A DNA stretch of 64,000 nucleotides from Escallonia rubra (Eukaryota > Streptophyta > Magnoliopsida > Escalloniales > Escalloniaceae), in the NCBI GenBank assembly GCA_033065855.1, contig JAVXUO010002717.1:764593-828592 (forward strand). Direction: 5' to 3'. Each line of letters begins with the position of its first letter. Position 1 is the stretch's first letter. The translations under genes were made by a program, and so were the position numbers. Of this stretch, positions 10,329-21,626 are shown one piece after another. The notes under the pieces are model-generated. The model was not told where the DNA came from. It searched no databases and was given only the letters and a program-made list of their open reading frames with translations.

Positions 10329-12117
10329 CTACAACAGATTCTGGTTTCGTTCCTTTAGGTACCCACACTTTCTTGGGTCCTGGAAGATTAGATAAAGAAG
10401 ATTTTGGCACCCATACATGTTTCATTTTCTTCTTAGTAAAAGAAGGAGATGACTGTTTTTTAATAAGATTAAGAGGACAATTTTTAACTAAATGTCCCTT
10501 TTTGTTACAAACAGTACAGAGAGTGAATGGTGAGCAGGAAACTAAGCTTTTGTTAAAGAAATTTTTGTAGTCTTTTTGCTTCTTTGAAGGATCATAACCA
10601 ATTCCACTTTTCTGAAAGACACATCTTTGTTTTCCCAAAAGAATATCCAAATTCTCTCTTCCTTGTGTAAATTTTGAAAGAGTAAAATTGAGGTCTTCAA
10701 TCTCCTTTTCTAAATTTATTTTTTGTGTAGTCATATCCTCCAGTTGAGATTTTAAAGATTCATTTTCAACTGGAACTTTGATTTCAGAATGCTCAAGAAA
10801 ATTTTCTTTCTTAAAAGCATTTACATTATTTTTTAAAGAAACATTTTCAGAAATATAAAATTTAATTTTTTCTTGCAACTCTTCCTTTTCGTCTTCCAAC
10901 TCTTCAACAGTATTTATCAAAGAAAAAGCCTTATTTTTTAGATCTGTATTTTTAATTTTCAACTTTTCATAATTTTTACTGAGTTCGAGAAAAGCTGACT
11001 GAAGTTCGTTAAGATGTTGTTCCGGGGTTACCTTGAGATCATCATCGTTTGCCATGAAGCAGAGTTGAGCTACGTCCTCATCCTCGCTTCCTTCCTTATC
11101 GCTTTCATCAGAGTCATCCCAAGTTAGCAGTGCTTTCCTTGATTTGAACTTCTTCTCCTTTAAGTCTCGACTGTTGCTGTTGCTGTTGGCGGTCTTGTTT
11201 CTGAGTTGAGGACAGTATTTCTTTATATGCCCAGTTCTGCCGCATTCGTAACAGGCGTCAGAATTTTCCCTTACATTCCAATCACTATTATTTCTTTGAT
11301 GTGATTGGTTTGTTGGATTTCTCCTGAACATCCCATCTCTCTTGTTTGCGAGAAACTTCTTGAACTTCCGAGTGATGAGAGCCATTTCAGGATCAGAATC
11401 GTCACTGCTTTCCATCGGCTCATGAGAAGTCTCAGCTTTAAGAGCTAAGTTCTTCTTCTTGGAGGTGGTTTCTTCTTCGTCATGAATTTTCATCGTGATT
11501 TCATGAGTCATTAAAGAGCCCACCAATTCTTCAAGCTTCAGCACATTCAAGTCCTTCGCCTCTTGAATGGCTGTGAGTTTTGCTTCCCATCTTTTTGGGA
11601 GAGATCTGAGAACTTTTCGGACAACTTCATTTTCTGGGTAAGTTTTACCCAAAAGTCTCAGCCCATTGATAATGAGAGTGAATCTGGAGTACATCTCATT
11701 TATGGACTCGTGCTCCTTCATCTTGAAGGCCTCGTATTGCTGGACCAACATGTTGATTTTGGTCTCTTTTACCTGATTTGTTCCTTCATGAGTAACCTCC
11801 AATAATCTCCACATTTCTCTAGCAGTCTCACAAGCTGAGACTCGATTGTACTCATTTATGTCGAGGCCACAACTGATAATGTTCTTGGCTTTATCATCCA
11901 TGGAGAAGAGCTGGGCCTCATGATTATCCATTTCAAGAATTCCTTTCGGAATCTTGCTTCCATCCGGTCCATCCTTCATAGGAATTATAGGACCATTTTC
12001 AACAACGTACCATACGTGAATATCCTGCCTCAGAAAGTTCCTCATGCGATTTTTCCAGTAGCTGTAGTTGTCATTTTTCAACAATGGTGGTCTGGTGGTT
12101 GCTGATCCTTCTTCCAT
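10255..12117 (-). CDS. Copia-1 gag (620 aa)
   Basis: This is the capsid/nucleocapsid protein of the retrotransposon particle. The start MEEGSATTRPPLLK is the usual Copia gag start, 68 bases inside the 5' LTR. The UBN2/gag-like capsid region covers about residues 15-215 (YSYWKNRMRNFL, WRLLEVTHEG, LRSLPKRWEAK). A CCHC knuckle C-YE-C-GRTG-H-IKKY-C lies at about 287-300. An acidic DDSDESD stretch is followed by a long coiled coil of about 130 residues (heptads such as LEDEKEELQEKI). A second knuckle C-TV-C-NKKG-H-LVKN-C lies at about 530. The C-terminal coiled coil and second knuckle are Sirevirus-like. The reading frame is fully open and overlaps the pol frame by about 70 bases. Confidence 0.93.
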   Translation of the reverse strand: MEEGSATTRPPLLKNDNYSYWKNRMRNFLRQDIHVWYVVENGPIIPMKDGPDGSKIPKGILEMDNHEAQLFSMDDKAKNIISCGLDINEYNRVSACETAREMWRLLEVTHEGTNQVKETKINMLVQQYEAFKMKEHESINEMYSRFTLIINGLRLLGKTYPENEVVRKVLRSLPKRWEAKLTAIQEAKDLNVLKLEELVGSLMTHEITMKIHDEEETTSKKKNLALKAETSHEPMESSDDSDPEMALITRKFKKFLANKRDGMFRRNPTNQSHQRNNSDWNVRENSDACYECGRTGHIKKYCPQLRNKTANSNSNSRDLKEKKFKSRKALLTWDDSDESDKEGSEDEDVAQLCFMANDDDLKVTPEQHLNELQSAFLELSKNYEKLKIKNTDLKNKAFSLINTVEELEDEKEELQEKIKFYISENVSLKNNVNAFKKENFLEHSEIKVPVENESLKSQLEDMTTQKINLEKEIEDLNFTLSKFTQGRENLDILLGKQRCVFQKSGIGYDPSKKQKDYKNFFNKSLVSCSPFTLCTVCNKKGHLVKNCPLNLIKKQSSPSFTKKKMKHVWVPKSSLSNLPGPKKVWVPKGTKPESVVGMLESKGRLQQMDSRQRLFKTYDR

Positions 12118-12170
12118 AACACGATCTTTTGCTCTTGACGATTAAGTCACAGAAGAATTTCAGAGCACAA

Positions 12171-12183
12171 GGCTCTGATACCA
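12171..12183 (-). other. Copia-1 primer binding site (tRNA-iMet)
   Basis: Minus strand TGGTATCAGAGCC, two bases inside the 5' LTR. It matches the complement of the 3' end of plant initiator tRNA-Met, the standard primer of plant Copia elements. Confidence 0.93.
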
Positions 12184-12185
12184 CT

Positions 12186-13522
12186 TGTAGGTCCCTAAGT
12201 ACACCTAGAGGGGGGTGAATAGGTGTTTTTCAACTTAAAGTATGAATATAAAAATTAAGATTACAACGTAAAGACGGATACAGCAATAACAAGATTAACA
12301 CAGAGATTTATACTGGTTCGGCCCCACCAGCCTACGTCCAGTCCTCGAGCACTCCACACAAGGGAGACCTACTCGAGCCTTTCACTAAACCAGCTAGCTT
12401 CGGGTGCTAGCTCAAACCTCAGTACAATATCCGAAACCCTTCCTAGGTTTCCAACAGATTACAAATGAAAAGAGATTACAATTTGAGTACTATAAACAGG
12501 CTCCTTCTTGAGCAGAATATACAATGAAAGTTTTAAAGCTAAGCCTTCTTAGGTGGGAAGATCTAAATTCTTTCAAGAACAAAACCAAGAAGCTTACACA
12601 GAACTTTTTCTAAAGTGAACTCACTCAAAAGATAATTGATAAGAACAAGAGATTGAGATGAGAGAGTTTTTCAGAGTGAAAATTTGCGCGAGAGAAAAAG
12701 GTAATAAATGCGCTAACAGATTCCCTATTTATACAGGAAGGAAATAGAGGACTGTTAGGTAGAGAAGCCAAACAAGAAGGATTCGACTAAAACATTTTAG
12801 CTTCGACTGAAAGTCTTGGCTTCGACTGAAAGTCTTGGCTTCGACTGAAAGTCTTGCCTTCGACTGAAATGTTTTGCTTCGACTGAAACATTTGACTTCG
12901 ACTGAAAGTCTTAGCTTCGACTGAAAGTCTTAGCTTCGACTGAAAGATTTTGACTTCGACTAAAATGTTTTGCTTCGACTAAAAGATTTTGACTTCGACT
13001 AAAATGTTTTGCTTCGACTGAAATGTTTTGCTTCGACTGAAACATTTGACTTCGACTGAAAGTCTTAGCTTCGACTAAAAGATTTTGACTTCGATTAAAA
13101 AGTTTTGCTTCGACTAAAAGATTTTGACTTCGACTAAAATGTTTTGCTTCGACTGAAAAGTTTTGCTTCGACTGAAAGTCTTAGCTTCGACTCAAATGCT
13201 TGACTTCGACTAAAAACACTTGGCTTCGTTCTTTACTAGAATTTCTGTCAGATCCTTTAAGAAAGGCTTTTTAAAGAAAAGACTAAACAAGAAATATACT
13301 TTTGAGATCTTGAATCTTTCTCTATGTAGTCCAAAGCTTGAGTCCAAAGTCTTTGTCATCCATTGTCAAGGTCGTGCAAAGTCTGTCAATCTCTGTCATC
13401 CATGTCAAGATTATGTCTTTGTTTGATTAAGATAAAACCTGAAATGTTTTACCTTTAGTAATATTGTCAGATTAAAGTTTAGATAAGTTAAGTCCGAAAT
13501 CATCAAAATCAACAAGTCAATA
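12186..13522 (-). repeat. Copia-1 5' LTR
   Basis: 1337 bp, nearly identical to 3235-4551. The longer length comes mainly from one more repeat unit in the U3 array (12780-13225). The TATA box is at 12733-12726. The outermost dinucleotide reads TA instead of CA on the plus strand (13521-13522). This is a point change at the element's 5' terminus; the target duplication GAGTC directly beyond it confirms the boundary. Confidence 0.93.
12780..13225 (-). promoter_or_regulatory. U3 repeat array, TTCGACTGAAA type (right LTR)
   Basis: This is the counterpart of 3829-4253 in the 5' LTR, immediately upstream (in element orientation) of the TATA box at 12733-12726. Unit number differs from the left LTR near 12822-12860 and 13050-13080. 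This suggests replication slippage or recombination since insertion. Confidence 0.7.
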
Positions 13523-13527
13523 GAGTC

Positions 13528-14115
13528 ATTATCTCCTTCTTTCTTCAAAACAAAACCTTTAGGGAAGGCCTTTTCAATGTCGATATCGATTTTGAGTCTG
13601 ATAAAGCCTTTTTCCCCAATTCTCCCAAGCATGGATTCTTCAATTTCTAGAGGACTTCCAATTTTGTCTCCAATAATTGCAGCATTTTTCCTTGTCATCT
13701 TGTTTGGAGGAAGGCCATAAATTCTGACCCAAAAGGGTGATTTGTTTAAAAGAACTTCCTATAGGGATTTGTCAGGAGGCCATGGCTGTAATGTAAGATG
13801 AGTCCCCATAATGGACCATGGTCGTCTATCCAAGATTCTTTGTAAATCTCGCGAGTTGTTGAAGGTAAACAATAATCGATCATCTTGTTCCCTTATTTTG
13901 AGGCCAGATGGGGGGTTCCATGCTTTAAGGATTGTGTTCTTGACCCCTGTTATATTGAGAGGCTTATCATTGATGATTTTGCCCACCAGAATGGAAGAGA
14001 TAGAAGGGTTGGGGACGTCGAGGTCAGATTACAAGCTAAGTGGTTCTAAACTGCATTTCAGGCGGTTGGTTTGATCAATGAGATCATTTATTTCTTGGAG
14101 GTTGTGAGGTTGCAT
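13528..14115 (-). pseudogene. LINE ORF1, N-terminal part (DUF4283-like)
   Basis: This is the proximal half of the LINE ORF1. I take the start ATG at 14115 because the reading MQPHNLQEIND runs into the family's N-terminal region. The body has the DUF4283-type pattern common in plant LINE ORF1: a WNP-containing loop, LLFTFNN, RRPWSIMG, then PFWVRIYGLP. Two in-frame stops (14029-14031 and near 13757) break it. It abuts the target duplication GAGTC at 13523-13527 and continues at 3229. Bases 14116 to about 14230 would be the LINE 5' untranslated region; I could not fix its 5' end. Confidence 0.78.
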
Positions 14116-14229
14116 TGTGATACAGGGATGGGTTCAGATAGGGAAGAAAAGTCTAGACAGGTGTAACAGTTTGGTGGAAGCAGGATGGGAATGGTGGAAG
14201 GACAAAGTGGATGAAAGTTCTACAAGCTA

Positions 14230-15560
14230 ATAAAAGCTTTACCTGAGAAAAGGATGTTCAATGTAATACAGGTAATAAATTCACATGAAGACGTGTAAGA
14301 GGATTATACTGACCCAATTGGTAGGCACCATCTATCAGGAGCAGAGGATGAAAACGCCAAACTTACAGGCGTAGATAGAGTTGTAAGTGGAGGACGAATG
14401 TTGTAAGTTGGGAGATATGTAAGTATAAAAGATACATGTTGCTTTAAGATTCTTAGTTATGATGTTGAACACAATGTACTCGACTTGCTTACTTTAGACA
14501 ATTATTTACTCTCGCTTGAATCACGTATTATGTAGTGTGTACTTCATGTGTGTAGATGCTTTTATATAAGTATTTAGTAGCCTACCTGTAGTGGGAGAAC
14601 ATAAGATGTAAAGCGCGTGGGAATTGATTTCGCAAACAGTATAAAGATGAAAGGTCAAGCTTTATGGATGGAACCATGTGGACAAAGTTATGGCTAGCCA
14701 CACTACTTTCCATTTTGAAGCTGACAAGGTCATCATCAAATACCACAGGTAGTGAGGGAACTGATAATAGTTGATTAATTGGGACTCTTTTTTCTCACTG
14801 AAAATTTAAGAAGTAGTGATTACAATGTTACTAAATGTTATTAGGAATGGGCTACTCCAAATAAAAAGTGAAATTATCATCTCCAATATTCATGCACTTT
14901 TTACAAATAATGCCCGCATGTGAGCTTATTTTGTAGCAAGATGTGCTTTATTAATCGTTATCGCTCGGTGGTATTGATGAGCTCCACATAACAATTCAAC
15001 TGCATTTCTTCATATTCAAAACATTTTCCCTTTAGGACCATTTGTAGACATGTGCCTTTGTATCAAACAACTGAATAAGAAGAGAACATCTTGCAGTGAT
15101 ACGGAAATGTTTTGCATGTCCCAAGGGATTCTCTATGCACTTCACAAATTTTCCCATCTTTAGTTACAACTAAATACAAATATTCTTTTCTTGATTCTGA
15201 GATACAAGAATAGGTGGACTGGTACTGCAAGCTCTTAAACTAGTTAATCATTGTATGAGTATGATTATGTATTGGAGGAACTATACATTCACTACGGATG
15301 CTCAGGAATAAGGTTGTTCATAAAGAGAACGTAACATTACCAGGGTTACAAATAGTGTTCAATCATCATGCATCATGTGTCACCCATGTAAACACGGTTG
15401 TAACTTTTTTGCATGCTTCCAAAGCCTTCCGCCAGGCTTTACCTCAACTTTGAAACCCAGTGGGAGAAAGACCTATCAATTTATAAGGAGACTATTAAGA
15501 ACTAGACAACAATGAGTTTTTCAAACTTTGTATCCAACCAAGATGATGCATCTCTATAGG
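14230..15560. other. Intergenic, no gene seen
   Basis: A/T-rich unique-looking sequence. No long ORF, LTR terminus or tRNA was recognised. Confidence 0.5.
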
Positions 15561-16295
15561 TAGGACTGCAACTTGGGCGGGTTGGACGTGCCCAAGGGCT
15601 AGACCATGCCCAGCCCATTCTAAAAAACTTGTGCCCGGTGTCTAGCCCAGCCCATCTACGGGCCAAATAATATATGCCCATGCCAAGCACATGAAATTAT
15701 TGGTGGGCACAGGCTAGACATAAGTTGCCCACTGGTTTTCCATGGTTTCATATTAGTTTTTGTTTGCTTAATTTTAGAGCATATTAATTATAATCCAAGT
15801 CTATTAATTAGTCGTGAGTTTTTGTTTACTTAATTCCTAAGCATACTAATTACGGTCCAAGTCTACCAATTAGTTATGATAATGAAGAAAAGTATAGTGC
15901 AGTCTCAAAATGGATTTAACTATAAACATAAAAACAAAGTTTTAGGACAAAATAAAAGAGAAAGATAAGGGTTTTCAAAATAATCTTATGAAGTTTAGTC
16001 TTATAATAAGAAACAAGGGAGAAAAATAGAAGTCTTTAAATGTCTCTAAACACATATGGTTAGAGGATTTTAAAGACTAAAGGAAAAAAAAACATATTTT
16101 GTACACGTAGAATTTTCGACAGGCTGGACTTTTCATGGGCTGGGTGGGCTTCGAGAAACCTTTGCTCATGCCCAGCCCATATTGCTTACATGCTAATAAT
16201 TTTGTATCCGTATCCACCACGGTCACTATAATACTAAGTTCACGCTCACATTTTTACGGGCAGACATGGGTTGCCCAGCCCAATTTGCACCCCCA
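15561..16295. mobile_element. Non-autonomous hAT element (735 bp)
   Basis: Imperfect terminal inverted repeats: left TAGGACTGCAACTTGGGC, and the right end on the opposite strand TGGGGGTGCAAATTGGGC. The flanks are 8-bp near-duplicates TCTATAGG (15553-15560) and TCTACAGG (16296-16303). Sub-terminal GCCCAGCCCA motifs recur. There is no coding capacity. TIR type and 8-bp duplication fit hAT. Confidence 0.72.
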
Positions 16296-16318
16296 TCTAC
16301 AGGAAACAGTAGGACTCT

Positions 16319-17169
16319 AATGTAATACCTTAACTTAATCTAATTATGTGTTAGATTAGTTAAGGGCGTAAATTTTACCGATAGAATTATATTTATTGAT
16401 AATCAAGTAATTAGAATAAAATGAAGGGCTAATTTGGCTTTGGGGCCAAAGTGTAATTTTATGAAAGTTGAGGGGTTAAAGTGTAATTATGGGAAAGTTG
16501 AGGGGCTAAATTGAAATTTTGCAAACAATGGTGATTAGTGGCAAGAAAAGGTGTCTTGTTGTTATGAAGAATTTTGGAGGGTTGGACACCTCCTACTTAA
16601 GGGTGACTAGAGAGAGAGAGAGAGAGAGAGAGAGAAGGAATTAAAGAAGAATAGAAAATGAAGAATTTAAAGAAAAATAAGGGAAAGAAAGCAGAAAAGA
16701 AAAGGAGAAAATAGATGAGGAAGAACAGAGCAAGCTCGTCAGAGAAAAAAAAGGAAGAAAAGAGAAAAAAAAAGAAAAAGAGGAAGAAGAAAATTGAACC
16801 CAAAACATAAGGGTAAACATCGTCTGTGTATTGAATTTCTAGGGTTTATTGTATGTGTTCGTAGTAGGTGTGTGGCATGTTGTGTGTGCGTGAGTGTGAT
16901 AATGTGTGTGCATGTGTGTGTATCCAGTAGTGTGTGTTGTGTGGTGTATTCTGTATGTGTTTGCCACTGCTACAACAACATCAGTGGTGTAGCGTGTGCA
17001 GATGTTAGGGCTACAGAAGGCGACTGTGTGGTGTGCTGTGTAGTGGGTGAGGGTGTTCGGGTGGTGAAGGTGTTGTGGTGGTGAGGTTGCAGTGGTGTGG
17101 TGGTGTTGTGAAGATGAGGGATGAGGCTGCCAATCACGGCTAAAATGAGGAAAGGAAAGGGTGTGTGGT
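16319..17169 (+). repeat. Possible Gypsy-type LTR fragment
   Basis: Starts TGTAATACCTT, like Tekay-type LTRs. It contains the 'aagtgtaat...agttgaggggctaaattgaaa' style of text common in such LTRs, and then a (AG)13 tract at 16609-16634. Downstream it becomes GT-rich and is interrupted by the hAT element at 17170. No primer site or partner LTR was found, so this is a weak call. Confidence 0.3.
17088..17169 (+). repeat. Left copy of an about 80-bp direct repeat flanking the hAT element
   Basis: A GTGGTGTGGTG...GCTGCCAATCACGGCT...GTGTGTGGT block recurs at 20983-21063 with a few changes and small indels. The hAT target duplication lies at the end of this copy. Confidence 0.6.
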
Positions 17170-20100
17170 CAGGGGCGGAACCAGGAATATTTTTCAGGGG
17201 GTGCAAAAATTATATGTCAGTTACCAAATTTTTATTAAAATAATATTAAAAATAAAGTGCACTTATAAAGCATACAAAAAGTATTATTAAGTTTCACGAG
17301 AGTCATTAAAGACTCTTTACAAGTACAAAAAAAATACAAATTATACTCCGAGCGTTTACAAGCAAAATTACTAAATTACTATTCGATGAGGCCCCGAAGA
17401 TTGGTAGCGATTGATAATAGCTTCGTTCCCAATAGTTTTGAAGACATTTTTCTCAATGTAGCAAATCAAACTACCATTCATCTCCCATTCGATTCCGAAG
17501 TCGAGTCTTTATTATCTTCATTGCAGGGAAAGCCCTTTCCACAGTAGCAGTTGCAACAGGCAAGAGTAAGACCAATTTTATGAGCAAGTACACCAAAGGA
17601 TATATCACATTCTTTTTCAACTCAACTAACTTCATAGCAAGTTCATCAATTCCCTTTACATCATAAAGCTCTTCACATGACCGCACATCCATAATATAAG
17701 TCTCAAGCTGACTTCCAAGTATCATAAGCTCTATTGGAGAAAAGTCACGTGGATAAAATTGTGCAAAGCGTATCAATTTCTGCTTATTAAAAGCAGAAAA
17801 ATCATCACTTGGATCGAGGCATGCCATACAAATAAGCAACTCTGTAGTTACCTCATTGAAACGATTATTCAATTCACTGATTTGCAAATCAACAACAGCT
17901 AAAAACGTATCAATACGATAGTGATAAAGATTTGTACCTTCTTCAGCATTACATTTTCGCCTCCCCGGGGTTACAAACCTCGCACTCATGTCCAATACTT
18001 CAATTTCATGTTTTACACAAAATCCTGAAACCTCTTCCAACAAGCCTTCCCACCCATAATCTCTCAAGCTCTGCAATTGTTGCTTTGTTATGCTTACCAA
18101 ATTCATTGCATTCACAATGTTTTGATATTTCTTTTGCAATGCTTGTGAAAGTTCGTTCGTTATCCCCAAAATGGTCTTCATCAAATGCATGTTAAAGGCA
18201 AAATCATAAGTTGGCACCGTCTTCAGAAGGCACAATGCTTCACCTCTCTGATCATAATCTGTAGCATCGTCAGCAACCTTATTAAGCACGTCTATCACTG
18301 AAGCAAACATAAGAATCAAATTCAATTATGCACCAAAATGTGATCCCCAACGGGTCTCTCCTGCTCTTTTGATGCCATGTTCCTGATTTAAACCTCGACC
18401 ACTTGTAATATCACCATTTGCAAGAGCATGAACAAGATGAAAGGCTTCACTTTCTCGAAGAGCATCTCTTCGTTTGCATGAGACTCCCACGGTGTTTACT
18501 ACCCTAGTAACCAAATTAAAGAATAATGAAATTTGATTGTGTTTCTTTGCAACAGCTACAAGAGTTAGCTGAAATTGATGAGCAAAACAATGAATATAAT
18601 AAGCAGTTTCATTCTCCCTTTGAATTAAGGCTTTAAGACCATTGAATTCACCTTGCATATTACTTGCTCCGTCATAGCCTTGTCCATGAACTCTTCAAAT
18701 ACTCAATTCATGCATTGAAAACAAACCATCAATCGCGTTTTTCAGTGATAAGGCAACGGTACTTTCAACATGGACAATACCAATAAAACGTTCAACGACA
18801 CGTTCTCTTTTGTCCACATATCTCAAAACAACTCCAATTTGCTCTTTGACTGAGACATCACGACACTCGTCAACTAAAATGGAAAATAATTCAGTTTTAA
18901 TGTCTCCAACAATTGCATCTCTTATTTCTCCAGCAATGGCACTAACAATTCATTTCTGAACTTTTGGTGATGTCAATTTGAGATTCTGAGGCGCATTTGA
19001 CAGCGTGACTCTTTTCACACTCATTGTGATCCGAAAGGAACTCTAAAAGTTCTAGAAAGTTTCCCTGATTCTCAGATTCGACCAATATGTTCGTCAAACT
19101 TTATCTCGAATATTGGGACTATAATCCATAATACTCGGACGCAAGCCAGGATCCGCAATAAGCTCATCAGAGTTGAACTCATCACGAATTCTACTTGAAC
19201 CCCCGAAATCAACATCTCGATGCACAAAATGAGCCTTGTCCGTTACTGTTAAAGTTGAAGACTGTAGAATACTATCTTGATTAGGCTGCGAGGATTCTGC
19301 CAATTTCCCTAGCTTTTTAAAAAATTTATCCATTCTGAAAAAAAAAAAAAAACACACACGCACATTGGAATAAAATCTCAATATCTCAACACAAATTCAC
19401 ATAGTTAAATAATTATACATATTATTATATTAGCATATTACACTAAATTTAACATATTAAACTAAAATATAAATGTTAACATATTATCATATTAAACTAA
19501 AATTTACTTATTAAACTAAAATTAAATCATTACCTCATAGAGTCACAACAACTGATGATGAGTTATGATAAGCAGTTGAAGCCACCAATGCAGCTTTTGG
19601 TCTAAACTTCCATGTGCCTGCATTAATTTGATAAAAAGAGAGAAAAAAATGAGAATGAGAAATTAAAATATTTCCATTGCCTTAATATTTCACTTTTGTT
19701 GCCAACATTATTACTATTTTTTCCTTAATTAGTACTTCTAATTGTGCTTGTACAGTTCTACAAAATTGACACCGAATAATAATGTGCTTATTTAGAGTTA
19801 TTTTTTAATGTGAACTCTACTTTTGTCACCAATCACCAATTCACCATAATAATTATATAGTGATAACAGTGAAGTCAAGGTGGCTAAAAATGAAGCTCAT
19901 ATTTAATTCTTGTTTAGGGGTTTTATAAGGTTTCATCTTCTTTGTACAGTGTTCAGAACAAAGTTTAACAAATAACAATTATATCTAAGCCTTTTAAGGA
20001 CTAAGGTGGCCAAAATTCACATAAAATTGTCATTGGTTATTTGGTTAGACATAAGACATCAATGATCAATATAACTATATAAGGTATTCTAGACATTTAG

Positions 20101-20489
20101 TATAAAATGAAGTAAGTTATTTTCTTTGTTTCTTTATTTATTTTGCATAATTGTACAAATTATTAGAATTTAGAAGCAGACAAGCAGAAGCAGTGAAACA
20201 GTATTTTGCAGCATTGACCATTGTACAAAATTTGAGATCAAAAGCAAGAAAGAAATGATAAAAGCTGAAGAGCCTCACACTATTTTTTGTCACTAAATGT
20301 CCAGTGACTCAGTGAGGCAGTGGAAGCTGGAAGGGGCCGAAGGGCTTAACTGCTTAAGGCAATAAGGCAGACACACTTATACTTTGCAGCAGGGAGCTGT
20401 GAGCTGTGAGCAGTCAGCACTCAGTAGAGCAGCTCAGCTGCCTCAGCAGCCAGTACTCGGAACGGCACTCCCAGGCTCCAGCAGGCAGG

Positions 20490-20520
<31 letters not shown>

Positions 20521-20955
20521 GGACTCGCGGGACTGCGGGAGGTCATCGGCATTCAAGATGACAAGATCTCAGTCTCAGATCTGGTTCTTCAAGGGCGTCG
20601 CGGGACTCGCGGGACTGCGGGAGGTCGTCGTCCGGTCACGGGCTCACGGCGTCATTCTGTCGTCCCTCATCATCGTCGAAGCTACTGTCTGAAGGAATGA
20701 AGGGGAGTGAAGCCATGAAGGACTGAAGGTCAAGGTGGGTGGGATCTGTCGCCGGTCGGTTCACTGTCCACCGGTCGCCGGTGAGACCGTGAGAGAGAGA
20801 GAGAGTCGATTGTGGGTCTCTCGGGGAACGGGGTATCGGGGATTAGGGAACGGGATCTTGGGAACGGCGTCAGTGCGATTCCCAAAAAAAATTATTTTTT
20901 TCCCTGAAGTCAGGGGGTGCTTCAGCCCCCCTTGTCCCAACGTGCGTTCGCCCTG
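17170..20955 (-). mobile_element. Degenerate hAT transposon (3.8 kb)
   Basis: The element starts CAGGGGCGGAACC and its far end reads CAGGGCGAACGCA on the opposite strand, giving short imperfect terminal inverted repeats. The perfect 8-bp target duplication TGTGTGGT lies at 17162-17169 and 20956-20963. A hAT transposase relic is inside on the minus strand. A CAGGGGGTGC motif recurs near both ends. The right third is non-coding, with a GGCGTC hexamer run at about 20484-20518 and a GC-rich 27-base motif present twice (about 20518-20545 and 20598-20627). Confidence 0.9.
17371..19333 (-). pseudogene. hAT transposase relic (DUF4371 / hAT-dimerisation type)
   Basis: Start MDKFFKKLGKL at 19333. There is an early Ser-rich segment, then a zinc-finger-like stretch (CEKSHAVKC), then a catalytic-core segment reading ILVDECRDVSVKEQ (a candidate catalytic Asp) and GQGYDGASNMQGEF. 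The IHCFAHQFQL and ETRWGSH motifs follow. The C-terminal dimerisation domain reads VATATVERAFPAMKIIKTRL, ending near GPHRIVI. Stops or frameshifts interrupt it near 19094, around 18700, at 18326 and near 17475. It resembles zinc-finger MYM-type-1-like hAT transposases. It cannot make an active enzyme as read. Confidence 0.85.
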
Positions 20956-20982
20956 TGTGTGGTGTGTTGGGGTAGTGAAGGT

Positions 20983-21063
20983 GTAGTGGTGTGGTGTAGT
21001 TGCAAAGAAGAGGGAGGGGGCTGCCAATCATGGCTGAAAATGAGGAAGGGATGGGTTGTGTGG
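20983..21063 (+). repeat. Right copy of the about 80-bp direct repeat
   Basis: Matches 17088-17169 (shared GGCTGCCAATCA, AAAATGAGGAA and GTGTGGT blocks). The pair predates or accompanied the hAT insertion that now separates them. Confidence 0.6.
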
Positions 21064-21626
21064 TGTGCTGTGTTGGGGTGGTAGTGGTGTTGTATGAAGC
21101 ACTGTTGGGTCGTACGCGGTGCAGTGCTACATGGGGGGAGAGCGTTAGGCAGTGGTGTTGTATGGGTGATTTGTGGGGTTGGGGAATAAAGGGAGAGGTT
21201 TTACAGGGGGTTGGGGGCCGGGTAAAATGTAAGGTATAAGAGCATGCTAAGAGTGAATAATCAAGACCCCAAAATGGGTCAGAAGATCAGTTTTTAGCGA
21301 GCAAAAAGAGGCGTCGTGAAAAGCGAGGTTTCGCCCCGAACGTCATCAAAATATTAAGAAATAATACAACTCTGATAGCAACCAACACAATAGCGGTGCA
21401 TTGCCTAAACTCCGCACCAAAATTTATGACCCTTGAATATTAAATGTCACAATTCCTGTTCAAATCGTATTGCTAAGCTCGAACTTACTAGGTCGTCACT
21501 ACGTTCTAACACTTACAGAACTTCAAGAGACAACATATCTTTCCAAAAGTCCTAAAGTCTATACACTCTGATCACATAAACCATAGCCTTACTTTACCTT
21601 TATCTACCTACTACACTACATGCATT
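21064..21626. other. No gene seen
   Basis: GT-rich, then mixed sequence with a GCGAGGTTTCGCCCCG motif near 21326. No coding or RNA gene was recognised. Confidence 0.4.

Larger units (their letters stand above)
3235..13522 (-). mobile_element. Copia-1: near-complete Sirevirus-like LTR retrotransposon
   Basis: A 10.3-kb Copia-superfamily element (protease-integrase-RT-RNase H order) on the minus strand. It has two about 1.32-1.34 kb LTRs, a tRNA-iMet primer site next to the right-hand (5') LTR and a polypurine tract next to the left-hand (3') LTR. A 5-bp target duplication GAGTC lies at 3230-3234 and 13523-13527. Sirevirus-like traits are a long gag with a C-terminal coiled coil and two zinc knuckles, an extra ORF after pol, and several polypurine-like blocks before the 3' LTR. 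The LTRs differ by only a few substitutions plus repeat-number changes, so the insertion is young. It sits inside a LINE ORF1. One pol frameshift makes this copy probably non-autonomous. Confidence 0.95.

Noticed and set aside
13220..13426. Identical 68-codon open frames in both Copia-1 LTRs (4249-4455 and 13220-13426, plus strand)
   Set aside because: They are identical because the LTRs are, and lie antisense in U3 at the edge of the repeat array; no domain or codon signal supports a protein.
20384..20700. Ala/Ser/Gly-rich open frames in the right part of the hAT element
   Set aside because: Come from GGCGTC hexamer and GC-rich repeats; no family resemblance.
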